This document shows, piece after piece, positions 15,110 through 23,244 of a DNA stretch of 23,776 bases (the stretch's first letter is position 1; every line of letters begins with the position of its first letter). The DNA comes from Chloroflexi bacterium UBA4730 (lineage in GTDB: Bacteria > Chloroflexota > Limnocylindria > P2-11E). The stretch is from assembly GCA_002404155.1 (NCBI GenBank), contig DHJC01000035.1, forward strand, positions 1 through 23,776. The letters run 5' to 3'. Both the position numbers and the translations under genes were made by a program. The notes beneath the pieces were generated by a model. The model worked only from the letters and a program-made list of their open reading frames with translations. It ran no database searches and was not told the origin of the DNA.

Positions 15110-17823
15110 CCGGAGCGCTCGGTGCGCCGGTGCGCCTCCCCGGGACGGACCTCGACTACTGCGCGCTCGACCGGGTGCGGGAGGCTGGCCTTGGCGATCC
15201 CGCCCGGCTGCCGATGACCGTGAAGATCCTGCTCGAGGGCCTGCTCCGCGAGGCCCAGGCCGGCCGCGTCACACCGGAGGAGGTCGCGGCGGTCGCGGGC
15301 TGGCCGGCCACCCGGCGCGACGCGGTCGCGTTCCGGCCGGCTCGCGTCCTGCTGCAGGACTACACCGGCGTGCCCGCGGCGGTCGACCTGGCCGCGATGC
15401 GCGCCGCGATGGCGCGAGCGGGCAAGGATCCGACGCGCATCGAGCCGCTCATCCCGGTCGACCTGATCATCGACCACTCGGTGCAGGCCGACTTCTTCGG
15501 CGCGCAGGATGTCTACGAGCGCAATCTCGAGCGGGAGTACGAGCGCAACCGCGAGCGCTACTCGCTGCTCCGCTGGGCGGGCCAGGCGTTCAAGACGTTC
15601 CGCGTCGTGCCGCCGGGCGCCGGCATCTGCCACCAGGTGAACCTCGAGCACCTCGCTCAGGTCGTGCAGCAGCGCGATGGCCTCGCGATGCCTGACACAC
15701 TCTTCGGCGCCGACTCGCATACGACGATGGTGAACGGGCTCGGTGTCCTCGGATGGGGCGTCGGCGGCATCGAGGCAGAGGCCGCGATGCTCGGCCAGCC
15801 GACGTATCTCCCGTGGCCGGTCGTCGTCGGCGTGAAGCTCATCGGCGCGCTGCCTGCGGGCACGACAGCCACGGATCTCGTCCTCACGCTCACCGAGCTC
15901 TTCCGCAAGAAGGGCGTCGTGAACAAGTTCATCGAGTTCGCCGGCGATGGCCTCGCATCGTTGCGCGTCGAAGAGCGCGCGACGGTCTCGAACATGTGCC
16001 CGGAGTATGGGGCGACCGCGGCGTTCTTCCCGGTCGACGAGCAGACGCTGCGCTACCTCGAGCAGACGGGTCGCGGCGATCTGGTGCCGGTGGTCGAGAA
16101 GTACACGAAGGCGCAGGGCATGTTCCGCGTCCAGGGCGCGCCCGCGCCGACCTTCGACGAGCTCATCGAGGTCGACCTCAGCCGGGTGGAGTCGAGCGTG
16201 GCCGGTCCGCGCCGACCGCAGGATCGGGTGCCGCTGTCCCGGGTGTGGCAGTCTTTCGTCGACGCGATGCCGCCGGTCGCGGGCAGCGTCCCGATCGCCG
16301 GCGATGCTGGTCCGAAGCCAGTCAACGACGCCCCGATTCCCGCACCAGTCAAGGCCACGCAGACGACGGCGGCCCTCGACACGAAGGACCCACGTGCCGC
16401 GCACGTGGAGGACGGCTCCGTGGTCATCGCGTCCATCACCTCTTGCACGAACACGTCGAACCCGGCGGTGATGATCGCCGCGGGACTCCTGGCGAAGAAG
16501 GCCATCGCGAAGGGCCTCTCGGTGAAACCGCACGTGAAGACGAGCCTCGCCCCAGGTTCGCGTGTGGTCACTCGCTACCTCGACAAGGCCGGGCTCACGC
16601 CGGCGCTCGAGCAGCTCGGCTTCTTCCTCGTCGGCTTTGGTTGTACGACCTGTATCGGTAATTCCGGTCCTCTCGCGACTCCAGAGATCGAGAAGGACGT
16701 GCAGGAACGCGATCTCAACGTGGTCGCCGTGCTCTCCGGCAACCGCAACTTCGAAGGCCGGATCCACCCGCTGGTGCGCTCGTCATATCTCGCGTCACCA
16801 CCACTCGTGGTCGCGTACGCGCTCGCCGGAACGGTCGGCATCGATCTCACGAGCGAGCCGCTCGGCACCGCCACGGATGGCAAGCCTGTGTTCCTCAAGG
16901 ACATCTGGCCGTCGAGCGACGAGGTGGAGGAGACCATGCGTAGCGCGATCACGCAGGAGATGTTCACCACCGAATACGGGAAGATCTTCGACGGCGACCG
17001 CTTTTGGAAGACGATGCCCGCGCCCACCGGCCTGATGTTCGCGTGGGACGAGGGCTCGACCTACGTGCAGGAGCCGCCGTTCTTCAAGGACATCGGCCCT
17101 GCCGCCGGACGGGTGAAAGACATCGAGGGCGCACGCGTCCTGGTCCACGTCGGCGATTCGGTCACGACCGACCACATCTCGCCCGCGGGCTCGATCCCGC
17201 AGACCAGCCCGGCAGGCCAGTACCTCGTCGGCCTCGGCGTGAAGCCCGTCGACTTCAACCAGTACGGCACGCGCCGCGGCAATCACGAAGTGCTCGTCCG
17301 CGGCACGTTCGCGAACATCCGCCTGCGCAACCGTCTCGTCCCGCACAAAGAAGGCTGGTGGACGAAGCACCTCCCGTCCGGCGACGAGATGTCGATCTAC
17401 GACGCTTCGCAGCGCTATCAGCTGGAGGGCGTGCCGCTGGTCATCCTCGCCGGCAAGGAGTACGGCTCCGGCAGCTCGCGCGATTGGGCCGCGAAAGGCC
17501 CGCTGCTCCTGGGAGTGCGTGCCGTCATCGCCGAGAGCTTCGAGCGGATCCACCGGTCGAACCTGGTCGGCATGGGCATCCTCCCGCTCCAGCTCCGTGC
17601 CGGCGAGACCGCCGCGTCGCTCGGGCTGACCGGCGAGGAGACGTTCACCATCCGCGGCCTCGGCGCGCTCGCGCCACGGGCGCAGGTGGACGTCGACGCG
17701 GCCCGCGCCGACGGGACGGTCGTCCGGTTCAAGGCGCTCGCCCGGGTCGACGACCCGACCGACATCGACTACCTGCGCAACGGCGGGATCCTCACCCTGG
17801 TCCTTCGCGAGCTGCTCGCCTGA
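15106..17823 (+). CDS. acnA: Aconitate hydratase AcnA
   Basis: 905 residues, the normal AcnA size. The 4Fe-4S cysteines are Cys447 in SCTNTSNP and Cys513/Cys516 in GFGCTTCIGNSGPL, with the same 66- and 3-residue spacing as E. coli AcnA. Other signatures are FGADSHTTMVNGLGVLGWGV and, in the C-terminal swivel domain, KEYGSGSSRDWAAKGP. It isomerises citrate and isocitrate in the TCA cycle; this family can also act as an iron-responsive RNA-binding protein. The GTG at 15106 is chosen because upstream in-frame codons to 14791 look non-coding and overlap the acetyltransferase fragment. The ribosome-binding site is not evident, so translation may be coupled to that fragment. An AT-richer foreign block begins about 15 bases after the stop. 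Confidence 0.95.
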   Translation: MTGALGAPVRLPGTDLDYCALDRVREAGLGDPARLPMTVKILLEGLLREAQAGRVTPEEVAAVAGWPATRRDAVAFRPARVLLQDYTGVPAAVDLAAMRAAMARAGKDPTRIEPLIPVDLIIDHSVQADFFGAQDVYERNLEREYERNRERYSLLRWAGQAFKTFRVVPPGAGICHQVNLEHLAQVVQQRDGLAMPDTLFGADSHTTMVNGLGVLGWGVGGIEAEAAMLGQPTYLPWPVVVGVKLIGALPAGTTATDLVLTLTELFRKKGVVNKFIEFAGDGLASLRVEERATVSNMCPEYGATAAFFPVDEQTLRYLEQTGRGDLVPVVEKYTKAQGMFRVQGAPAPTFDELIEVDLSRVESSVAGPRRPQDRVPLSRVWQSFVDAMPPVAGSVPIAGDAGPKPVNDAPIPAPVKATQTTAALDTKDPRAAHVEDGSVVIASITSCTNTSNPAVMIAAGLLAKKAIAKGLSVKPHVKTSLAPGSRVVTRYLDKAGLTPALEQLGFFLVGFGCTTCIGNSGPLATPEIEKDVQERDLNVVAVLSGNRNFEGRIHPLVRSSYLASPPLVVAYALAGTVGIDLTSEPLGTATDGKPVFLKDIWPSSDEVEETMRSAITQEMFTTEYGKIFDGDRFWKTMPAPTGLMFAWDEGSTYVQEPPFFKDIGPAAGRVKDIEGARVLVHVGDSVTTDHISPAGSIPQTSPAGQYLVGLGVKPVDFNQYGTRRGNHEVLVRGTFANIRLRNRLVPHKEGWWTKHLPSGDEMSIYDASQRYQLEGVPLVILAGKEYGSGSSRDWAAKGPLLLGVRAVIAESFERIHRSNLVGMGILPLQLRAGETAASLGLTGEETFTIRGLGALAPRAQVDVDAARADGTVVRFKALARVDDPTDIDYLRNGGILTLVLRELLA

Positions 17824-17902
17824 TCCGTGTCCCGCTGCCAAAGAAGAAGTTTCCGGCGTGTCCAACCAAAGCGAAACAGCAGACCCTTTCGAGAATTCAA
17901 TC

Positions 17903-18439
17903 ATGAAAAAACCCTCCATCTTCACGATCGGACATTCCACACGATCCATCGATGAATTTGTAGAACTGTTTCGAGCACACGAGGTTGGAATGGTCGTCGA
18001 TGTCAGAACCATACCCAAATCGCGCCATAACCCGCAGTTCAACCAGGAAGATCTCAAACAATCCCTGAGGCAAAAGCGTATCCGCTACATCCACATAAAA
18101 ACGCTTGGCGGGTTGCGTCACGCAAAGAAAGATTCAACAAACCTCGGCTGGCGGAACACTTCATTCAGAGGGTTTGCCGACTACATGGCAACATCCGAAT
18201 TTCGCGATGGTCTGGAAGCACTCATGAAGATCGCAGATCAAAAGAAAACGGCGATCATGTGTGCTGAAGCCGTGCCGTGGCGATGTCATCGCTCTCTCAT
18301 TGCCGACGCGCTCGTAAAAGAAGGATGGGTCGTGCGGAACATCATGACCACGACCTCCGCCCCAAGGCATCGCCTAACACCCTTCTTGAAAATGAAGCAT
18401 GGACAACTGATCTATCCAGAGCCTGCACCAACGAAATGA
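17903..18439 (+). CDS. DUF488-family protein, horizontally acquired
   Basis: 178 residues beginning MKKPSIFTIGHSTRSIDEF, the classic DUF488 start, with VVDVRTIPKSRHNPQF, CAEAVPWRCHRSLIAD and a basic C-terminal region. Family members are small cytosolic proteins of unsettled function; the conserved Cys, Arg and His suggest a nucleotide- or phosphate-related enzyme. Three 60-base lines I counted here are 47-50% G+C against 72% in aconitase, and codon choice is correspondingly AT-rich, so the gene is a recent import. A GTG at 17858 gives a 15-residue extension; neither start has a convincing ribosome-binding site. The stop overlaps the next broken reading frame (ATGA). Confidence 0.88.
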   Translation: MKKPSIFTIGHSTRSIDEFVELFRAHEVGMVVDVRTIPKSRHNPQFNQEDLKQSLRQKRIRYIHIKTLGGLRHAKKDSTNLGWRNTSFRGFADYMATSEFRDGLEALMKIADQKKTAIMCAEAVPWRCHRSLIADALVKEGWVVRNIMTTTSAPRHRLTPFLKMKHGQLIYPEPAPTK

Positions 18440-18522
18440 TCAGCTACGTGTACGCATGACCGAAACTACTTTTTGTCGGCATCAATCCTCGTTTTGGATC
18501 TTTCGACAGGAACGTAAGGAAG
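18436..18522 (+). pseudogene. Stub of a uracil/mismatch DNA glycosylase-like gene
   Basis: ATG 18436 overlaps the DUF488 stop by four bases, the spacing expected of an operon partner. The frame reads MISYVYA, a TGA stop at 18457, then PKLLFVGINPRFGSFDRN. The LFVGINP motif is the N-terminal active-site strand of Mug/TDG-type uracil-DNA glycosylases; the next position is Arg where Gly is usual. After about 18520 base composition returns to GC-rich and the similarity ends. It is the cut end of a second gene imported with DUF488. Confidence 0.45.
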
Positions 18523-18581
18523 AAGAGGTCGAGGACGGGCGTCGCGCGGAGCCAGAGCGGAAGCCGAGGTGGTCCACCTCG

Positions 18582-19001
18582 CTAGCCACCGGCGGAGGCG
18601 GCGCCGCCAGACCCGCGCGCCCGCTCGGGCACGTCGGAGAAGTGCGCGTGGACCGGCGGCGTTAGCTCGCGCAGCAGGGTCCGCAGCAACTCTCCGACCG
18701 CCTCGCTCGAGTCTCCGGCGGACAGGGCCGTGCGCAGGTGGTCCAGACGGACCACGAGGACCTCCACCTCCGGCTCGCCGCACGAGCCCTCGGGGTGCCG
18801 GTGGTCCCGCAGCGCGAGCCGTGCGCAGCGGCGCTCGTCCTCATGGGCGTGCGGAAGGAAGCGCTCTCGAAGGTAGCGGTACGCGTCCTCCACCGCGATC
18901 GCGGTGTCTCGCGTCAGTCCGATCTTGGCCAGCCGGGAGGCATGATCGAGTACGGTCGCCTCCGCGGCGAGGGTGTCGTGTTCGTGGATCACGTCGTCCA
19001 C
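18582..19001 (-). CDS. Hemerythrin-like protein (form A)
   Basis: About 139 residues. Helices carry IHEHDTLAAEATVLDHAS, RFLPHAHEDERRCARLALRD, VVRLDHLRTAL and PPVHAHFSDVPERA, giving the His and acidic ligands of an HHE four-helix bundle, though of a different subgroup from the protein at 12800. GTG at 19001 or 18992 (GGGGGTGG six bases upstream of the latter) fits better than ATG 19028, which has no ribosome-binding site and whose CATG is shared with the divergent gene. A plus-strand paralog at 20050 matches it along almost the whole length. It lies just right of the imported DUF488 block. Binding of O2, NO or metal is inferred. Confidence 0.65.
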   Translation of the reverse strand: MDDVIHEHDTLAAEATVLDHASRLAKIGLTRDTAIAVEDAYRYLRERFLPHAHEDERRCARLALRDHRHPEGSCGEPEVEVLVVRLDHLRTALSAGDSSEAVGELLRTLLRELTPPVHAHFSDVPERARGSGGAASAGG

Positions 19002-19026
19002 CCCCGGTGTGGGATGGAGGGATCCC

Positions 19027-19275
19027 ATGAGTGACACGACACGCGCCATCACCGCCCATCACGCCGAGCTCGCCCGCGACCTGCGCGGCGCCGTCGAGGC
19101 CGCCGAGTCCGCTCCGTCGGAGCGGTCGGCCGCGGCCCTGGTCGAGGTCCTCGATCGCGATCTGCTGCCGCACGCCAAGAGCGAGGAGCTCCACCTCTAC
19201 CGCTCCTCGATCCGATCGTCGCGGCGCATGCCCGCCCGACCGAGACGATGTCCATCGATCACGAGTTCATCGCCC
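19027..19275 (+). pseudogene. Hemerythrin-like protein (form B), frameshifted and truncated
   Basis: ATG 19027 with GGAGGG just upstream encodes MSDTTRAITAHHAELARDLR and LLPHAKSEELHLY. After 19200 one missing C breaks the frame; the continuation is PLLDPIVAAHA followed by TMSIDHEFIAR in another frame, then a stop, with LKADARAHP following in a third frame. The protein parallels the intact hemerythrin at 12800 (IPHAKAEDDALYPIIDTLL, MSLDHVEV) up to its third helix; the fourth helix is missing. It is probably non-functional. The 160 bases from here to the cupin stop at 19437 show nothing recognisable. Confidence 0.6.
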
Positions 19276-19436
19276 GCTAAAGGCGGACGCTCGGGCGCAC
19301 CCGTTCCTCGTCGTACCGGTAGGAATCATAGGTTGTGCTGGCGCGGTCCGATCTCGAATACCCCTCAAAGCCGCGTTCGTTTCGGCGCCAGCTGGCCTTC
19401 ACGACGAAGCTACCGCGAACAGGAGCGTCTCGGCGC

Positions 19437-19796
19437 TCACGCCGCCGGACGAGGTCGGACCATCGTGAGCAGCATCTTGAATCGTTGGCGCGCGTTGACC
19501 TCGTGCGGGATCCCCGCGGACATGAGGACGATCTCGCCGGCGTGCGCCACGACCGGCTTCCCGCCGATCACCAGGTCCACCTCACCGTCGAGCACCTGCA
19601 AGTAGGCGTCGTACGCCGTGGTGTGCTCGCTGAGGTTCTGCCCGGCGTCGAACGCGAAGAGCGTGAGCGACGCGGCCGGCTCCTGGACGATCGCCCGGCT
19701 GACGATCGAGCCCTCCGCGTACGCGACGAGGTCGGCGAAGCTCAGGGCCACCCCCGGCAGGATCGCTCCCCGACGACGCTCGACCATGTACTCCAT
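19437..19796 (-). CDS. Cupin-domain protein (second)
   Basis: 119 residues from ATG 19796, which has GGAGGT six bases upstream; the in-frame extension to 19931 is rejected because it adds Arg-rich, shadow-like residues. The first cupin motif is around SEHTTAYDAYLQVLDGEVDL and the second around AGEIVLMSAGIPHEV. The single His in each motif plus a Tyr suggest an altered metal site. It sits between the damaged hemerythrin B and hemerythrin C, repeating the hemerythrin-cupin pairing at 12375-13294. Function unknown; such cupins often act in stress or small-molecule binding. Confidence 0.78.
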   Translation of the reverse strand: MEYMVERRRGAILPGVALSFADLVAYAEGSIVSRAIVQEPAASLTLFAFDAGQNLSEHTTAYDAYLQVLDGEVDLVIGGKPVVAHAGEIVLMSAGIPHEVNARQRFKMLLTMVRPRPAA

Positions 19797-20049
19797 GTTG
19801 TACCTCCAGACGTGGCAGCCGGCAGGACGATGACACGACGAGTGCCGCCGCCACGCGTGCACGAACGACCGCGTGAGACGACGGAGCGCCATCCGAAAAC
19901 GGAGTCTGCGCGCCGTTATGCGGCGATACACTCGATCAGAGCGTCACGATAGTCGGCGGCGCGCATCTCACCGTCGGCACCCTGGCGGCTCGACGAACTT
20001 TGCGGCCCGACGAACTTCCGATTCGGAGTCTTCGCGAAAGGGGGAGACC

Positions 20050-20481
20050 GTGACGACTGAACACGCAGTCGACCCGCACGAGTCCCTAGCGGCCGAGGCG
20101 CGCGTCCTGGATGACTTGATCGAGAAAGTCCAGGTTCGGCCCGACGGCGACACTGCGCCGGTCGTCATGCCCACGGCTTTCTGACGCTCCGATTTCTCTC
20201 ACATGCCCGCGACGACGAGGGGCGCTGCGCTCGTCTCGCTTTGCGCGACCACCGTCATCCGGAGGGCCGCTGCGGAGAGCCCGAGGCGGACATGATGGCC
20301 CGCGCGGCTCGACCACATAGGTGCAGTTCTGGCGCAAGGCGACTTCAGCGACGTTCTCGGTGACCTCCTGCGAACGCTCCTTCAAGAGCTGCGGCCGTTC
20401 GCACAAGCGCACCTCGCTGACGCATCGAGCGCCGAGCCATCCTCGACCCCGCTCACGCCGGACCGCATCCGGAAGCGATAG
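20050..20481 (+). pseudogene. Hemerythrin-like protein (form C), paralog of form A with two frameshifts
   Basis: GTG 20050 behind an AAAGGGGG site encodes TTEHAVDPHESLAAEARVLD. Near 20172 one C seems lost: the continuation GFLTLRFLSHARDDEGRCAR and LALRDHRHPEGRCGEPE matches form A (RFLPHAHEDERRCARLALRD, HRHPEGSCGEPE). Near 20304 one extra G shifts the frame again, after which RLDHIGAVLAQGDFSDVLGD and LLRTLLQELRPFAQAHLAD follow, ending at 20481. With both corrections the gene is complete and similar to form A from end to end. It ends 17 bases before the cytochrome b/molybdopterin gene and probably shared its transcript. The upstream gap from the cupin (19797-20049) has no clear promoter. Confidence 0.65.
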
Positions 20482-20498
20482 CCAGGGAGCGGGGCGCG

Positions 20499-21983
20499 GT
20501 GGGTGAGTTCGACTTCCCGCTCTGGCTGCGCGCGACCCACTTCCTCAATCTGCTTTTCCTGACGTTCCTGGCGCGGAGCGGGATCGAGATCCTCGCATCA
20601 TTTCCACGCTTCTACCGCGACGATCACTGCGTCCCGGGGAGCGAGCTACTGAAGCTCACTCGCCGCAAGGTATCGCCCAGCGACTACACGACCGCGCTGG
20701 AAGAGGAGCTCGAGGCGCCGGGCTGGCTCGCGCTTCCCGGAGGCGCCCAGCTCGGCGCTGGCCGTCACTGGCACTTGTTCGTACTGCTCTTCTGGATCCT
20801 CACCGGGCTCACCTACGTTGTGCTCCTCTTCGTCACCGATGAGTGGCAGCGCCTCGTGCCGACGTCCTGGTCGATCGTCCCCACGGCGATCTCGAACGCG
20901 CTCTCGTACCTGCATGGCCAGCTCCCGCCGGCGCTTTCCGATCGCCCGTACAACGCGCTGCAGCAGATCACGTACTTCGCGGTGGTGTTCCTCCTTGCTC
21001 CGTTCCAGATCGCGACAGGAGCCGCGATGTCGTCGGCCGTGATGGCCCGCTTCCCGTGGTATCCGAGCGCTTTCGGCGGACGGCAGCGGGCGCGGTTCCT
21101 GCACTTCCTCGGGCTCCTCGCGTTCGCCGCCTTCGTCGCGGCCCACACGGCGATGGTCGTCGTGCACGGGCTCGCGCTTGAATGGTCGAAGATCGTCATC
21201 GGCGAGGATGCCAATCGCAACCTCGCGCTCGTCGTCGGCGTGAGCGGCCTTGTCGTCGTCGTGATCCTGAACATCCTGGCGACGATCGTCACCGGCCGCT
21301 CGCCGCGCTTCGCGCAGCACTCCTTGGGTGTCGTGGCTGACCGACTTCAGGCGCTCCTTTCATACGGTCTTTCATCGCACCAGCGGTACCGCACGAGCGA
21401 GATCAGCCCGTACATGTGGCTGAACGGCTATCCGCCTCCTGATCCCGCGTACCGGCGGCTTGCCGAAGGCGCCTTCGCCGACTGGCGGCTGGCGGTTAAC
21501 GGCCTCGTCGAGCATGAGCTATCGCTCGGCATAGAGGATCTCAAGGCGATCGGTCAGCGAAGTCAGATCACGAAGCACAACTGCATCCAGGGCTGGTCAT
21601 CGGTCGCCGAATGGACAGGGGTGGACCTCGCCGCGTTCGTCGATTACTGCCGTCCGCTCGCCGGAGCGCGCTACGCCGTCTTCTACGCCTTCGACGACAA
21701 AGGTGAGACCGATCCCCGCCACGGGACCGGCCGCTTCTACGAGGTGGTCGACCTCCGGCTCGCGCGGATGCCACAGAACATGCTCGCCTGGGGCATGAAC
21801 GGGAAGCCGCTGACCATCGAACACGGGGCTCCGCTGCGACTGCGCCTCGAGAACCAGCTGGGGTTCAAGATGGTGAAGTGGATCCGTGCGGTCGAGTTCG
21901 TTGATGAGTACGCGCATGTTGGCCTCGGCCAAGGCGGCTGGCGCGAGGACCACCAGTACTACAGCAGGGTGGTCGGGATATGA
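20499..21983 (+). CDS. Fused cytochrome b and molybdopterin-dependent oxidoreductase
   Basis: 494 residues from GTG 20499 (GGAGCGGGG upstream). Residues 1-270 form a di-heme cytochrome-b561-like membrane domain with about five hydrophobic segments (around 10-30, 92-112, 155-180, 200-225, 240-265) and His residues in RATHFLNL, GRHWHLF and AAHTAMVVVHG as likely heme ligands. Residues about 320-494 are an oxidoreductase molybdopterin-binding domain like that of sulfite oxidase and MsrP, with the Mo ligand Cys362 in KHNCIQGWS. The fusion would pass electrons between the quinone pool and a Mo-catalysed reaction at the membrane. No Tat signal is seen, so the Mo domain may face the cytoplasm unless topology differs. 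Substrate (sulfite, sulfoxide or other) unknown. Confidence 0.88.
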   Translation: MGEFDFPLWLRATHFLNLLFLTFLARSGIEILASFPRFYRDDHCVPGSELLKLTRRKVSPSDYTTALEEELEAPGWLALPGGAQLGAGRHWHLFVLLFWILTGLTYVVLLFVTDEWQRLVPTSWSIVPTAISNALSYLHGQLPPALSDRPYNALQQITYFAVVFLLAPFQIATGAAMSSAVMARFPWYPSAFGGRQRARFLHFLGLLAFAAFVAAHTAMVVVHGLALEWSKIVIGEDANRNLALVVGVSGLVVVVILNILATIVTGRSPRFAQHSLGVVADRLQALLSYGLSSHQRYRTSEISPYMWLNGYPPPDPAYRRLAEGAFADWRLAVNGLVEHELSLGIEDLKAIGQRSQITKHNCIQGWSSVAEWTGVDLAAFVDYCRPLAGARYAVFYAFDDKGETDPRHGTGRFYEVVDLRLARMPQNMLAWGMNGKPLTIEHGAPLRLRLENQLGFKMVKWIRAVEFVDEYAHVGLGQGGWREDHQYYSRVVGI

Positions 21984-22130
21984 CGACTCGTTCCCAGTTG
22001 CTCGCCCTTGGCGATATCCAGCGCCACGCCCGCGCCTCGTCGAACGGATACGAATGCCGCCGAGAGCAGGAGTGGCGTCCGGGGTGGAGTTGCACCAGTT
22101 CTACAAAGCGCGGACCGTCAGCTCCTAGCG

Positions 22131-22300
22131 ATGCCGCCGTACGTGGTGATCGTCGGTGCGGGCTTTCGTGGCATCGCCGCGCTGCGCGACGCTCCGGCGA
22201 GCGTGACGGTGATCGAGTAGCACAACTACGAGCTCTCGCCGTCCTCTTCGAGGTTGCGACCGGTCCGCCGCAACGTCGCGCCGGCGGATACGCGTACTCT
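22131..22300 (+). pseudogene. Type II NADH dehydrogenase (NDH-2) remnant
   Basis: ATG 22131 encodes MPPYVVIVGAGFRGIAALRD and ASVTVIE, the FAD-binding GxGxxG start of NDH-2-like flavoproteins. A TAG at 22218 interrupts it exactly where Arg or Lys normally precedes HNY; HNYELSP follows in frame, and after one missing base near 22240 the text continues VLFEVATG, matching the family's HNYxLxPLLYQVATG. Nothing recognisable follows after about 22270. The gene is dead: one stop, one frameshift, and over 85% of the length missing. No ribosome-binding site is visible. Confidence 0.65.
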
Positions 22301-22668
22301 GCCGCCGCCACGACCCGAGGCAGTCACGCCCCAGGAAGAGGAGATGGTCGAAGAGGAGTCTCCGGTCCGCGACGCGGCCGATGGGCGTCGGAGCCGGCAG
22401 AGGGCGAGCTCGCCGAGGAGGCGGTCGTGGAGACCGCCGACGCGGAGAGGAAGCCGAAGAAGCGCACGACGCGCGCGAAGAAGACGACCGCGACGGCGGG
22501 CAAGACCATGGCGCTCTGGAACTCGCCCGCTGGCTCGCCTCCTCGTGGACGATGGCAGACGAGCTCGGAGGACGTACGATCGGTGAAGAGGAGCCCGGTC
22601 GCATTCGACGACGTCGTGTCACGACTGGTCATGGCAACCGACGCCGAAACGGAGGCGAGCGGAGGACG
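22301..22668 (+). other. Gene-free stretch with a lysine-rich coding-like patch
   Basis: No intact gene. One plus frame (about 22430-22508) reads ETADAERKPKKRTTRAKK followed by TTATAGK, like the basic tails of bacterial DNA-binding proteins, and a neighbouring frame reads VTPQEEEMVEEESPVRDAA just upstream. They may be pieces of one decayed protein or chance readings in GC-rich DNA. The 147 bases between the oxidoreductase stop and the NDH-2 remnant (21984-22130) also show nothing. Confidence 0.25.
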
Positions 22669-23244
22669 ATGAGCAGAACAGCGAGACGTGCCGGTGCCGA
22701 CCGGTTCCACGAGAGCGAGTCGCGGGTCACGCACCCGCTCGCACGTTCGGTGCTCGAAGCGAGCCCCGACACCCTGCAGAGCCTGCTCCGCGCCATGCCG
22801 GCCGAGTCGGCTGGGGAGCGGCCGGTCGAGGACGAGTGGTCCGGACTCGAGGTCATGAGGCACCTCCTCGAGGTCGAAGAGCTCCTACGTCAGCGCGTGG
22901 AGGCCATCGTCGCCGGGAACGGCGGGCCGATCGCACGTCTGGACATCCCTCAACAGCCCACGCAGCCATCGCTGCCGGTGGCCCTGGCGGCGTGGCGCGA
23001 TCGTCGGGAGCAGAACCTGTCGTGGCTGGCCGGGCTCGACCTGGAGCAGCGGCGGCGCACCGGTGTGCTGCCGCAGCTCGGGCCGATCTCCGTCGACGAG
23101 CAGGTGTGCGAGTGGGCCTACCACGACCTGGAGCATCTCCGTCAGTTGCTGGCCGTGCTCGAGCACCGACTGCATCCGGGCATGGGTCCCTTCCGGGCCG
23201 TCTACCGACGGCCGTTCGAAGGAGCGGAGTCGCCGAAGTCATGA
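22669..23244 (+). CDS. DinB-family (DinB-like four-helix) protein
   Basis: 191 residues from ATG 22669, with GGAGG close upstream; a longer in-frame reading to 22381 is not conserved-looking. Features are RPVEDEWSGLEVMRHLLEVE near residue 60, LPVALAAWRDRREQNLSWLA, and EWAYHDLEHLRQLLAVLEHR in the last helix, the usual DinB arrangement in which spaced His residues bind a metal. The family includes thiol-S-transferases using mycothiol or bacillithiol and many proteins of unknown role. Its stop overlaps the ATG of the next gene (ATGA), so the two are coupled; an AhpD-like redox protein downstream hints at thiol or peroxide stress. Confidence 0.75.
   Translation: MSRTARRAGADRFHESESRVTHPLARSVLEASPDTLQSLLRAMPAESAGERPVEDEWSGLEVMRHLLEVEELLRQRVEAIVAGNGGPIARLDIPQQPTQPSLPVALAAWRDRREQNLSWLAGLDLEQRRRTGVLPQLGPISVDEQVCEWAYHDLEHLRQLLAVLEHRLHPGMGPFRAVYRRPFEGAESPKS

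Noticed and set aside
14917..16767. A 616-residue minus-strand reading
   Set aside because: Antisense shadow of aconitase; the opposite strand has unmistakable catalytic and Fe-S motifs.
19991..20020. Short direct repeat GACGAACTT upstream of hemerythrin C as a regulator site
   Set aside because: Only nine bases, two copies, no palindromy or promoter elements; likely chance.
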